This document shows positions 1 to 10,900 of a stretch of DNA of 64,000 nt, piece after piece; positions within the stretch are counted from its first letter, which is position 1; the number at the start of each line of letters is the position of its first letter. The stretch spans positions 2,170,001-2,234,000 of the forward strand of contig OY751496.1 of NCBI GenBank assembly GCA_963565915.1, read 5' to 3'. Below the pieces are notes generated by a model, which saw nothing but the letters and a program-made list of their open reading frames with translations, was not told the DNA's origin and ran no database searches. The stretch comes from Entoloma clypeatum (Eukaryota > Basidiomycota > Agaricomycetes > Agaricales > Entolomataceae). The position numbers were made by a program, and so were the translations under genes.

Positions 1-1
1 G

Positions 2-1279
2 AAAACCTTGGAACTGGTGTCGCGCAATTACTGGTGGCCACACATGTCTCGTTTAATAGGTCAATATTGCAAGACATGCGACTCATGCCTCCGCACCAAG
101 GTCCGACGCACTCCGCCCTCCGGAGAGCTCAATCCACTACCGGTCCCCACGGAGCGGTGGCAAGTAACCAGTGTTGACTTCATTACTGAACTACCAGAAG
201 CCCACGGCTACAACGCTATCATGGTGGTAGTGGACTCAGTAGGGAAGCGGGGACACTTCATCCCGACGCACTCCGACATCTCCGCACTCGGGACTGCACG
301 CTCCTATATTCAAAACGTCTGGAAACTCCACGGACTACCAGAGGCCATTGTCTCCGACCGCGGACCACAGTTTGTCGCCAAGTTCACGCGCGAACTATAT
401 AGGCTACTTGGCATTAAGATTGCTGCCTCGACAGCCTACCATCCGCAGTCGGACGGACAGACGGAGCGGGTCAATCAAGGATTGGAACAATATCTTCGCC
501 TATTCGTCAATGAACGTCAAGACGATTGGGACGAATGGCTTCTGATGGCTGAATTTGCATACAACAACCATGTTCACGCATCGACACGTCAAACTCCGTT
601 CTACATTGACACCGGCCGCCATCCGCGCATGGGATTCGAACCTCGCGAGAAGCGGACGGAAATCGAGGCGGTAGCGGATTTCAGCGAGCGGATGAAGTCC
701 GCTCTGGAAGAGGCTCGTGCAGCACTAACAAAGGCAAAAGACGACATGGCGCGATACTACAACCAGCATCGGAGCACCACTCCGACATTCCGCCCGGGGG
801 ACAAGGTCTTTTTAGACTCATCGGACCTCAAAACCACCCGACCCACAAAAAAACTTGCACATCGGTACGTAGGCCCTTTCCCAGTGGTCCGACCTGTCGG
901 AACACATGCCTACGAACTTCGCCTTCCCCCTTCCATGTCCCGCATTCACCCAGTATTCCACGTCGTCAAACTTTCACTAGTTCCCGACGACCCTTTCCGA
1001 CGCCAAGTCCGCTCTCCTCCGCCTCCGACGGTAGTGGGAGAAGAATTGGAGTATGATGTTGAAAACCTCTTGGACAGCCGACTGCATCGAGGCAAGCTTC
1101 AATTCTTGGTCAAATGGAAGGGATATGGCTACGAAGAGAATTCCTGGGAAGCAGAAGACAATGTCCACGCTCCGCGCCTAGTCCGCGACTTCTACCGACG
1201 TCATCCGGGAGCTCCACGTCGGATCTCCGCTGCGATATTCGACTCGTTTCGCCTGACACGTCGAGACGCCGTGCCTTGA
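2..1279 (+). CDS. Ty3/Gypsy pol, integrase and chromodomain end (Gypsy-1, cut by left edge)
   Basis: This is the C-terminal part of a Ty3/Gypsy polyprotein, open at the window edge, about 425 residues to the TGA at 1277-1279. Visible in order are the end of the HHCC zinc module (CKTCDSC), the integrase core with its first Asp in SVDFITELP, the second in SDRGPQF and the Glu in DGQTERVN, and then a chromodomain (YDVENLLDS ... FLVKWKGYG ... NSWE, about residues 347-400). That architecture is typical of chromoviruses, whose chromodomain steers integration to marked chromatin. The frame is unbroken in the part visible. A purine tract (AAGGGGGGG, 1279-1287) and the LTR follow directly. The family differs from Gypsy-2: the LTR ends are different and there is no antisense gene between pol and LTR. 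Confidence 0.93.
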   Translation, partial: KTLELVSRNYWWPHMSRLIGQYCKTCDSCLRTKVRRTPPSGELNPLPVPTERWQVTSVDFITELPEAHGYNAIMVVVDSVGKRGHFIPTHSDISALGTARSYIQNVWKLHGLPEAIVSDRGPQFVAKFTRELYRLLGIKIAASTAYHPQSDGQTERVNQGLEQYLRLFVNERQDDWDEWLLMAEFAYNNHVHASTRQTPFYIDTGRHPRMGFEPREKRTEIEAVADFSERMKSALEEARAALTKAKDDMARYYNQHRSTTPTFRPGDKVFLDSSDLKTTRPTKKLAHRYVGPFPVVRPVGTHAYELRLPPSMSRIHPVFHVVKLSLVPDDPFRRQVRSPPPPTVVGEELEYDVENLLDSRLHRGKLQFLVKWKGYGYEENSWEAEDNVHAPRLVRDFYRRHPGAPRRISAAIFDSFRLTRRDAVP

Positions 1280-1290
1280 AGGGGGGGTGA

Positions 1291-1734
1291 TGTAAGGGCA
1301 ACCACTTTGCACTTTCCCTTTCCGTTCATTTCCACCATCTCCGACGCCCTCCGACGCCCTCCGACGCCCTCCGATCGTATCTGTTGCCTCTGATATCTTA
1401 TTCACCTCTCTGCACCTCTCCACATCCGACGACTCCGCGCCCCTCCGCTCCTCCGCACGTCGGATCACAGGTACTATCATTCATCTCGTTTCCATTCATC
1501 CCCCATCCCTACTCCCGACCATTACTCATCATTCCTATGTCTCGTTTTATCTTTTATTTCATATCTCATTTTACTATTTATCTCGCTAGCTTGCAGGGGA
1601 ATCCTTAGAACTTTCTCTTCGGATCTCCCTTGCAAGGTGTGTGTTGTATTACTTATCAGACTGCTCAATCTAAACTTCGGATCTCCCTTGCAAGTATCTG
1701 AGTTTGAGTCTTGGATCGTAAGGTCGCCCTTACA
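1291..1734 (+). repeat. 3' LTR of Gypsy-1
   Basis: The 444-bp LTR begins TGTAAGGGC and ends GCCCTTACA, a perfect 9-bp terminal inverted repeat. It starts three bases after the purine tract that ends at 1287. Inside are three 10-bp tandem units (CCGACGCCCT, 1341-1370), and a GGATCTCCCTTGCAAG segment occurs twice (about 1621-1636 and 1679-1694). Immediately after 1734 the reading frame of a Tnp2 transposase resumes, so this is the right boundary of an insertion. The expected 5-bp target duplication would be GCCTG (1735-1739); its partner lies left of the window. Confidence 0.85.
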
Positions 1735-4154
1735 GCCTGGACAAAAACCAATGGTACTGTTGCTGCATATGATGCACACTGATATGTTTTACAAGAAGCA
1801 ACAGATGTGGAGATCTACTCACTCTACAGGGCACGAAAACTTGCCTCAACACTTGCTGAGTTTCAACCTCAAATGGTTGATATGTGTCCAAATAGTTGCA
1901 TTGCTTATACTGGAGAATATGCAAACTTGACCAGTTGTCCTCTTGTTTCTAATAACACAAAGGAAGTCTGTGGAAAACCATGTTATAAGTCAACACCAGT
2001 GTATAATAAACAAAAGCCAGTTGCACAATTTACAATTTTACCAGTTATGGCAACTATACATGCTTTATTTGCCAATTTGGAAACAGCCAAACTTCTTCGT
2101 TATCGTGATTGATGTTTAAAAGAAGCATTATCACTAGTTGCTGCAGCAAAATCAGTCCCTTTGTCAGATTTTCCAACAGGTTCTATTCATCGTTATCACT
2201 ATGATGCTCTTGGACTCTTCCAGGATCCTCAAGATATTGCATTTGCTCTTTCAACTGATGGTGCACAGTTGACACTGAAAAAGCAATCTGATACATGGGT
2301 TTTGCTTTTGATTTTGCTAAATCTGCCACCAGAAGTTCGATGTCAATCTGACTATTTTGCTATAAACTTTGCAACTCCTGGTCCCAATCCTCCTGGAAAT
2401 ATTGAATCATTTTTATATCCTTTGTCTGAAAAAATGATGCAAGCCAGTGAAGGAATTTGGATATGGGATGCTCTGACTTCATCTTACTTTGTACATCGTG
2501 CACATATTGTTATGGCACTTGGGGATATGCTTGGCTCAGCAAAGCTCAATGGAATGGCTGGACATACTGCATTTCTGGGTGATCAATTTAGCAAAGTACA
2601 AGGGGCTCAATCCAGTTTGAAAAAGGGTTCAAAATATCAATATTATTCCTTGAATCCTCCAATGAGTGAGCAATATAATCCTGAACGTCCAATACATTAT
2701 ACAACCTCTATTCCATTACGCACACAATCCAAATATTGGAATACCATCTCACGATTACTTGAGGCCACTTCGAAAAAAGAGAAAAAAAATATAACTAGAA
2801 ACAGTGGTATATCAAAAATGCCACTTTGTGCAGCAAGCAAAGCCTTTGTTCATCCAACATTTTTTCCACTCAATCCATTTCATCTGTTTTATGAAAATTG
2901 TATGGCTTTTATATGGGATTTGTGGACCAGCTTGGCCTTTAGTAAGGCTAATGAAAAATTTCATATGTCATCAGAAATAGCAGAAATCCTTAGCCAATGT
3001 ATTCCAGATGCTATGAAAACTCTGCCACCTACATTTTGTGGACCTGTACGGGATCCATTTTTGAAACGTCAAAGTCAATATAAAATGTATGAATGGATGG
3101 CTTTACTACATTGGTATATTGTTCCTATCTGCCTGGAACTTCAATTTGCATCAAATGTAACACAAAACTTTGCAAGTTTTGTCCAGATTATTGAATATGC
3201 TATGAATATTCAACCCCGCTATAAATCTGAATTAGCAATATTGAAGAAAAAAATTATAGAATTTCTTCTTGAATTTGAACACATCTATATTGGAAACAAT
3301 TCTGAAAACATTTCTCGTGCTAGACTTTGTATCTTTCAACTCATTCACATTCCAATCCATATCAAATGGAATGGATCTGTATGGGTTGGATCCCAGGCTA
3401 CAGTTGAAAGAAGTATTGGAGAAGTTGGTCATAAAGTAAGATCCAAGAAGGCACCATTTGCCAATCTTACAACGATCATTATTGAATGAGAACTCACTCA
3501 GATAATACAACTTTTGTATCCTGATTTATCTCCAAAACCAAATATCAAGTCAGGCAGGCCACTACAACATAAAACAAAAAATGCACTCTATTCTAATGAA
3601 CTCCTGGCTCTTAAAACATATATCAACACTAAATATTCAACACCAATTGAATGTTATGGAAAACTACGACTATCACAAAATCAGACCCTACAAAGTAAGG
3701 CCTTTGAAAGTGCCAACACATCATCTAGACAATACCGATGGTTTGAGGTATTTAAACTATTTTTCTAAGATAAATATCCAATACTCAATCCACTTCAATC
3801 AAGGCTAAAAATCCACTGAACTCTTTGAATACTAAACCAACTACATCACCAATACATCAAATTTATGGTGAAGCACTTGTATTTTTCCATATCAAAGTTC
3901 AAGAACAACAAGTATCTGTGCTGGCTTATAAGCCTCTTATCAATATTCAACAAGAGCTATGTACAGTTAGGGGTGTATGGAGTTTGGAGGATCAAATTGA
4001 ACTTATTGAAGTTCAGAATATTGTGGATGTAGTTGGAATTTGGGAATCACACTACTCATCATGGGTTTATATTTTGCGGAAACACCCTGCTCTGGAGCTT
4101 TTAAGCCCAGAAGAACGTGAATCTAGAGCAGAAGAAGCTGAAGCAATTCTATAA
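1735..4154 (+). pseudogene. Tnp2-family (CACTA-like) transposase, decayed and split by Gypsy-1
   Basis: This looks like the transposase family Tnp2 (Transposase_21) found in many basidiomycete CACTA-like elements. The recognisable order is a Cys-rich stretch (CPNSCIAYTGEY ... CGKPC), a linker, the catalytic-region motifs STDGAQL, ATPGPNPPG and GDMLGSAKLNGMAGHTAF, and a C-terminal tail (IYGEALVF ... VVGIWESH ... YILRKHP). One frame carries most of it from 1735 to 3768 but is broken by TGA at 1780, 2110 and 3487 and by TAA at 3766. The tail from 3825 is in another frame. The first base is the first base after the Gypsy-1 LTR, so the N-terminal half must lie beyond the left edge on the far side of Gypsy-1. 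All three internal stops are TGA, which fits CGA decay. It is not functional. The family call is from motif memory and I am fairly sure of it. Confidence 0.8.
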
Positions 4155-4375
4155 TGATATTTATTATCATGTATCACTTGGTCTTTTGTTAACAAATTTA
4201 ATATATTTATTCATACATTGTAATCTAATATATGTAGATGGTCCCAGGAATGCAGGATGGGTGTGGGTGAGATTGTCATTGTAGCATAGTGGAAGCCTGA
4301 TGTACATACATGCAGCAAAAATGTAGGTATTGTCAGTAGCATGTGGTGTGAGTAGGCCGGAATCAGCTAGGAGTG
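4155..4375. other. Spacer between Tnp2 remnant and Copia-1 remnant
   Basis: AT-rich sequence after the Tnp2 tail. I see no gene, and no terminal repeat that can be paired with anything else in the window. Confidence 0.5.
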
Positions 4376-6216
4376 CCTGGGTTCTGCCGAACCGTTCTGA
4401 GCATGTGCATAAGGGACTGTCTATTGGACCAAAATTCCCTTTTTGCTGAAATGATTCCCCAGTAGGCCCTTGATAAATTCCAAGGCACCATCACAATGGA
4501 TGGATTTGACTAATGAACCTGTCTGATGTTCCACCGTGGACTCAACAAGGAGGTACTTGTCATAAGTCTGGCTCTTTTTGGATAGTGGATATGTAAACCC
4601 AAAATGCGTGTAAGAGTCCAGAATGCTGATGAAGTAAGTATTGCCGGCCGGTGAACACGTCGGGAAAGGACCACAGATATCCATATGCAGGAGATCACCT
4701 GGGTGTGCCGCGCGTCTGTTGTGCATAACGGTTCCCCAGATGGTAAGGGAAAGTCAATGGTGGTACCGCTCGGAAGGAAATGGACATGTATCCCTTTCTC
4801 CTGGAAGCTCCTGATGGAGAGGAGGTTGATAGGGACATCCAGAGTGTGTAAGCAGTCCGTTAGCACAATTGTAATCTTCCTGCCTCCCAGCGTCGCCCGG
4901 AAGCACACTTCACCATGAGCCAATGTGTTCAGAACACCACAATTTGCAGTTCCGACTGGTGTCGCTCGCTCCGGATGGTACGTCCAGAAGAGGCTCCTGT
5001 CGCGGAATATATGCGAAGAGGCCGCCGAATCCAAGACGGAGTTGTACTGGTCCTTGATCATCAGGAAGGCAATCAGACTCAGTGCATGCTCGAGGTCGAG
5101 AAACGGGGCTGCCATGAACGCGGTATTAGGTGGCAGGGTCGGTTCATGTGTGGGGTAGTAGACAACAATATCAGATTCAGGGGAAGGAGGTACAATATAG
5201 TGGTCTACTGTGGCTTTGGTAACTGTTGTAGGGGTAACATCTGGTAGATGAGGCTCTTCAGGTGTAGGAGAAGTAGGTAACTCAAGGTCCATTGCAACGT
5301 TGGCATGTTCTCGTCTCTGGCCTAGACTGAGGCCCTTGACATTGTTTGGTTGCCTCCATTCGGAGCGATACAATGTTCGTGTAAGTGGCCTACAGCGCCG
5401 CACGTTGAGCAGACCATATTGCGGTTTCGTGGAACTGAGTCTGTGGCCGCAGTCACAGTCGGCGTGATAGAGGTGTTGGGGACAGCCGGGATATTTGTGG
5501 TGGCGGTAGGATGGGTAGCATGTTGGGATTGATGGGGATCAGGGTGTAGATGGCAGTTGCGTATATCGATAGCTAGTACCTTTGTAGCTAGGGATTCAAT
5601 GTGGTGATAGACTGGTGGCCGCATATCGAAACCGTCATAGACAAGTTTACGGACTTCACGATAAGATTTGTCTTGTGGAAGATTGTCGACGAAATGACAA
5701 GTAAGGTCAAAGTCCATGAAGTCCCAAGGTGTTCCCTGGAGTCATTGGAGGGTCGCTCGCCACGCTTCAATGAACTGTACGATCAAATCACCCCCTGTGC
5801 CACACCTGAGGCGTATAATCTTGTCTTTGATCACCCCTGCTCCTGCGGCATCTCCACCACCATAACTCCTGGTTAGAGCAGTATATATGTCGCGTGCCAT
5901 AGATGTCACATTGCCCAGCATATCACGTCGAGGTGGTACCATTGATGCAGGGCCTTGTCCCAGTCGGCCAACAATGATGTGTCGAACAATCCCATCGGCC
6001 CTCCACCAGTCCTTGTAGTCATCTATTTCAGCCCTGGTCGAATGGTGGTTGAATTCTGGAGGATAGGTCGGCTCTGAAAGTGGCTCATGCAGTTCATCGT
6101 TGGTTGATATGTGGGGGTAAAGGCCCAAGTTGTCCACCATATCGATCATAGCCACATACCACCGAGGCCAATTGCTAGCGGTGGAAAGAAGAGGGATACG
6201 TGAAAGATCTGGTAAC
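4376..6216 (-). pseudogene. Copia-1 gag (C-terminal part), protease and start of integrase, decayed
   Basis: Read leftward from the Gypsy-2 insertion site, this is the body of a Ty1/Copia element. The gag domain follows (LPDLSRIPLL, NWPRW, DYKDWWRADG), then a CCHC zinc knuckle (CSTCGAVGHLHEHC, about 5420), the aspartic protease (DSAASSHIF, about 5020), and the first part of integrase (GDLLHMDICGPFP, then VPYAHAQNGS near 4390). The frame changes at least at about 5740, 5360 and 4720, and a stop follows GILVQ. Reverse transcriptase and RNase H are missing: the homology ends near 4376. The N-terminal part of gag continues at 13164 on the far side of Gypsy-2. Confidence 0.82.
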
Positions 6217-6221
6217 GTAAC

Positions 6222-6723
6222 TGTTACATTCCGATCCATTCCGACGATTTCCGACCAATCCCGACACCTCCGACACCTCCGACACCTCCGACACCTCCGA
6301 CATTTTGACTAATACTTATTATGCATACTTACTGTTATGAATCTCGTTACTACGTACATTACTTACATCCGACCATTTTACTTATGTTAAGAATCTCCGA
6401 CAGCCACTCGTTATCCGACTCCGACGAAGCCACACGTCCTCCGACATAGTATTTAAACTTATGTAGAATCGTGTATTAGCTTCAGTTTGAATATCAACTT
6501 AGATTCGACATCATACCTCCCGTCCTCTTTCCGACTCTTAACTTGAGTCCGACCTCCGACCTCCGATCCTCCGATCCTCCGAAATAAGGACACCAACGTA
6601 TTAGCGAGGGCGCAACACACAAGTTGAAGCCAAGTCCTTGCCCCTACGTTGCACGCGCTCCGACCTTCCGACCTTCCGACGCGTCCGACGTAGCTCCGAC
6701 GTTTTGTCGATCAGTTCTTAACA
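6222..6723 (+). repeat. 5' LTR of Gypsy-2
   Basis: TGTTACATTCC start and TTCTTAACA end. Four 9-bp units related to CTCCGACAC lie near 6269-6304; the 3' LTR has two. A TATA-like box and probable start site are described separately. Confidence 0.93.
6450..6494 (+). promoter_or_regulatory. Gypsy-2 promoter and probable transcription start (self-primer)
   Basis: TATTTAAA at 6450-6457 is followed about 26-33 bp later by CAGTTTGAATAT (6483-6494). The latter is the exact reverse complement of the 12 bases at 6726-6737 just after the LTR. In Tf1/sushi-type elements the 5' end of the RNA folds back on the primer-binding site, so the spacing from the TATA box predicts the RNA to start at about 6483. 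Start site and priming are inferred. Confidence 0.7.
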
Positions 6724-6725
6724 GT

Positions 6726-6737
6726 ATATTCAAACTG
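6726..6737 (+). other. Self-primed primer-binding site of Gypsy-2
   Basis: ATATTCAAACTG, two bases after the LTR end, pairs perfectly with 6483-6494 in the LTR. I see no match to a tRNA 3' end here. The two-base gap is what 3'-end processing by integrase would remove. Confidence 0.72.
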
Positions 6738-6769
6738 CCACTCGCTTATCCGTATTTCAAATTCCAGTT

Positions 6770-7996
6770 ATGGCAGCCCGCAACACACAGAACTCCCGCG
6801 CAGCAGCAGCCGCAGCGGAAGCTTCAAACCTGCAGGACACCAGGGCGACATTTCTACATACGTTCCAAGATATTCCCGCAGAAGAATCTGCACCCAAACC
6901 TGACCCCATATCTCCGACACCTCATCTCCGAACACCTCAGACACAAGGACCTCCGATTCCTGAAGAATTCCGTCCTTTTAAATCACCGACCTCTCCTTTT
7001 GACGATAACAATCCTTTCCGTCGCGAGCAAACTCCAAACCTCGCCGAAGCAATTATGCTTATGACGCAGGAGCTCCGACGTAGAGAGACTCCGAAAACTC
7101 CGAAAAAGAAATCGAAGGAACCCGACACTTTTGACGGTTCCGACTCTCGGAAACTCACCAGTTTCCTTGCACAATGCACGCTATATTTCCGAAACAACCC
7201 CGCTTTTGACGACGATGATAACAAAGTCAGTTTCGCTCTGTCGTACCTCCGAGGAACCGCGCTCGAATGGTTTGAGCCCACCCTCTTGGGAGAGTCCGAC
7301 GACGACTCTGTCTGGTTGGACGACTGGTCCGCCTTTGTGCACATCCTCCGATCCGAATTCGGACCTATCGATCCGACCGGAGAAGCAGAGGATAGCCTGG
7401 ATCACCTTCGGATGCGCGACAATCAGAAGATCCTACGTTACAACGTGGACTTCAAACGTCTTTCCGCTCGCACGCAGTGGGATGATGGCGCGCTCCGATA
7501 TCGGTACTATACCGGTTTAGCGGAACGCATCAAGGACGTTTTGGGGACTTTTCCCAAACCAAAAACTCTCGCCGAGTTGAAAGTAATGGCCCATAACATT
7601 GATGCTCGCTACTGGGAACGTCAACGCGAGAAATCGCGCTCCTCCGACAAATCTACTCCGAAATCCGACAAATCCGACAAATCCGACAAAAAACAGACCC
7701 CCGCTTCATCATCCTCCAACAACAACTCCTCATCGTCTAAACCCAACTCGCAACAACAACAAAAATCGTCATCCACCTCTCCGAAATCCGCCCTCTCCGA
7801 CAAACTTGGCAAAGATGGGAAATTAACTCCCCAAGAACGCCAACGACGATTTGACAATAATTTATGCATGTTTTGCGGCAACGTTGGTCATCGGGCTTCC
7901 GACTGCTCGAAGAAATCGTCTTCTAACGCCAAAGCAAAAGCCCGCGCGGCCCAAGCTGAGGACAAATCGGAGAAGACGACCGAGTCAAAAAAATAG
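6770..7996 (+). CDS. gag: Gypsy-2 gag
   Basis: The 408-residue Gag protein starts at the first ATG after the leader. It has an Ala-rich and Pro-rich N-terminus, a retrotransposon gag core (ALSYLRGTALEWFEP, about residues 158-172; LRMRDNQKILRYNVDFKRL), a Ser/Lys/Asp-rich linker full of SDKSDKSDK and Ser/Gln runs (about 288-340), and one CCHC zinc knuckle (CMFCGNVGHRASDC, about 366-379). It should assemble the particle and package RNA. It ends in TCA AAA AAA TAG, and the A-run is a -1 slippery site into pol. No break is visible. Confidence 0.93.
   Translation: MAARNTQNSRAAAAAAEASNLQDTRATFLHTFQDIPAEESAPKPDPISPTPHLRTPQTQGPPIPEEFRPFKSPTSPFDDNNPFRREQTPNLAEAIMLMTQELRRRETPKTPKKKSKEPDTFDGSDSRKLTSFLAQCTLYFRNNPAFDDDDNKVSFALSYLRGTALEWFEPTLLGESDDDSVWLDDWSAFVHILRSEFGPIDPTGEAEDSLDHLRMRDNQKILRYNVDFKRLSARTQWDDGALRYRYYTGLAERIKDVLGTFPKPKTLAELKVMAHNIDARYWERQREKSRSSDKSTPKSDKSDKSDKKQTPASSSSNNNSSSSKPNSQQQQKSSSTSPKSALSDKLGKDGKLTPQERQRRFDNNLCMFCGNVGHRASDCSKKSSSNAKAKARAAQAEDKSEKTTESKK
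7987..7993 (+). promoter_or_regulatory. -1 ribosomal frameshift heptamer between gag and pol
   Basis: A AAA AAA in the gag frame (X XXY YYZ form) lies immediately before the gag stop TAG at 7994-7996. The pol frame is -1 to gag and is open upstream to 7927, so a slip here gives a continuous Gag-Pol reading into ATA GTA AGC. No downstream pseudoknot was modelled. Confidence 0.75.
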
Positions 7997-10900
7997 TAAG
8001 CAGTCCTCAGATTCCAGCACGTACTGGGGATTGCGTTGACTCCTTTCGTGCACCTTTGGAAACCCTCCGACTCAATGCGTCCGCTCTCTCAAATCCGAAC
8101 TCTCTATGTATTGATTTGATATCTCCGACCTTTTCCGATTCTCTTCCGATAAAGACTCTTATTGATTCTGGTTCTACACATTGCTTCGCAGATACCAGAT
8201 TTATTTCTTCTTTAAACTTATCTCCGACTCCGATTCCTTCACCTATGGTTTTGAAACTTTTTGACGGTTCTTCAAATACGTATATCACACAATCTATTGA
8301 TCTTCCTCTCCGATTTCCTTCCGGTGAACTTCTGACCGTCGCATTTTACGTGACAACCCTCGATTCGTCTTGTAATTTGGTTCTAGGACACAACTGGCTC
8401 ACCCGCTACAATCCGTTGATTGACTGGGTATTGGGCAGTATCTTATTCCGTTCTACGTTACCCGACACTCCGAGTCCGACTCCGACGTCGACTGCTGAGG
8501 CAGCTCCGCCACCTCTGCAGTGTCCGCCCTCTCCGATGGGCACCTCCGATCCGCTCACTCCGAACACCTCCGACCCGCCACAGATTACCATGGTCAATGC
8601 AGCCGCATATCTCCATGCATGTAAAGCTCCTGGGGCATACGCTTTCCGCGTTCACCTCTCCGACATCTCCGCCAATTCCGCGTCTGTCTCCGACGACGCT
8701 CCCGACCTCTCTGGCATACCCGAGGAATACCACGATTTTGCTGATGTATTCAGTAAGAAAAAAGCCGACACCCTTGCACCCCACCGACCGTACGACCTCA
8801 AAATCAATTTGGAGGAAGGTACTTCCCCTCCGATTGGTCCGATGTACTCACTCTCGCAATCCGAACTTGGATCCCTCCGAGACTTCATCGATGAGCACCT
8901 CAATATCGGTTTCATCAAACCTTCTAGTTCACCTCACGGCGCTCCGATCCTCTTCGTCCGAAAGAAAGATGGATCACTCCGACTATGCGTCGACTACCGA
9001 GGCCTGAACAAAATCACGAAGAAGGACCGATACCCACTTCCGCTCATCTCCGACCTCTTAGCCACTGCCGGAAAAGCACGCGTTTATACCACCATAGACC
9101 TCCGACACGCATACCACCTAGTCCGCATCGCTGAAGGTGATGAATGGAAAACTGCATTCCGCACTTGCTATGGATCATTTGAATGGTTAGTCATGCCATT
9201 CGGATTGTCTAACGCACCTGCAGCCTTTCAACGTTTTATGAACGACATCTTCTCCGACCTTCTGGACAACTGCGTTACCGTTTACCTCGACGACATCCTG
9301 ATCTACTCCGACAACCCCGAGGAACACAAAAAACATGTCCGAGAAGTCCTCCGACGACTCCGACAACATGGTCTTTACGCCCGCGCCGACAAGTGCGATT
9401 TCTCTGCCGAAACTGTGGAATACCTTGGATTTATCCTTTCTCCCGACGGACTCAAAATGTCGGAAGCGAAAGTCAAGATTATTCAGGATTGGCCTGAACC
9501 GCGCAGAGTGAAGGACGTCCAGTCCTTTTTAGGTTTTGCAAACTTTTACCGACGTTTCATTCCATTCTATTCCAACATCACTATTCCACTCACTCGTTTA
9601 ACCAGGAAACATGCCACTTGGCTGTTCTCCGACGACGCTCGAACCGCTTTTAATGACCTGAAAAAGGCATTTACCACCGCTCCGATCCTGACACACTGGA
9701 TCCCCGACTCTCCGATAATTGTCGAAACCGACGCATCCGACTATGCCCTAGCGGCTATTCTGTCGATAGTCACCTCCGACAATGAAGTCCACCCCGTCGC
9801 ATTCCATTCCCGCACCTTCACGGCCCCCGAAGTAAACTATGACACCCACGATAAGGAACTTCTTGCCATCTACGAAGCGTTTAAAATTTGGCGCCATTAC
9901 CTCGAAGGCTCCGGTACTCCGATTGACGTCGTTACCGACCACAAAAATCTCGAGTATTTTGCCACCACCGAAGTTCTTTCACGCCGACAAGTCCGATGGT
10001 CGGAATACCTTTCTCAGTTCAACCTCGTCATCCGATTCCGCCCCGGCCGATTGGGAACTAAACCTGACTCTCTAACTAGACGTTGGGATGTCTATCCTAA
10101 AGGGGGAAATAGCGACTACGTCGACATCAATCCGACCAACCTCCGACCAGTCTTTTCGCAAGAACAGCTCTCCGCTTCAGTTCGCGCGACTCAACTCCTT
10201 GAGCCCGTCCTCCGTGCAACCATTATCATGGACACAAAAAAGCTTCACCACGACATACTCACAGCACTCCCTTCCGACACTCTTTACGACACTCTTTCTA
10301 AAAATCCTAAACCCCGCTGGTCTCTCGACCCCGATGGTTTCCTCCGACATGACGATCGGATATATGTTCCCGACTCCGACGACCTCCGACTCCGAGTCCT
10401 ACAGCACAAGCACGATCATATGCTTGCTGGACACCCAGGTCAGAACAAGACACTCAGTCTCATTCAGCGTGATTATACCTGGCCCGGAATACGAGATTTC
10501 GTTAAACACTATTGCAAGTCATGTACCACTTGCATGCGATCGAAGCCACAAAGACACAAGCCTTACGGCCTACTCAAACAGCTTCCGATCCCCGAACGTC
10601 CTTGGAATTCTATCTCAATGGATTTCATCGAGACCCTTCCGACCTCCGACAACTTTGATTCAATCCTCGTTATCGTTGACCGATTAACGAAACAAAGTAT
10701 TTTCATTCCGACAACAATTCACTGCACCTCCGAAGACCTTGCCGTACTCTTCGTATTGCATGTCTTCTCTAAACACGGCGTCCCCGAACATATCACCTCC
10801 GACCGCGGCCCCGAATTCGTCTCCCGATTCTTCCGATCTCTCGGAAAGGCTCTAAACATGACCCTCCACTTCACCTCCGGTTACCACCCCGAAGGCGATG

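Noticed and set aside
2110..3489. TGA as a sense codon (recoding), suggested by TGA-only interruptions
   Set aside because: Host genes here use TGA as a normal stop (for example the Rho fusion at 46003), and the pattern is explained by CGA decay in old elements.
8458..8918. Open frames antisense to Gypsy-2 pol
   Set aside because: They mirror the Arg/Ser-rich codons of pol (TCCGAC read backwards) and have no start context, intron or homology.
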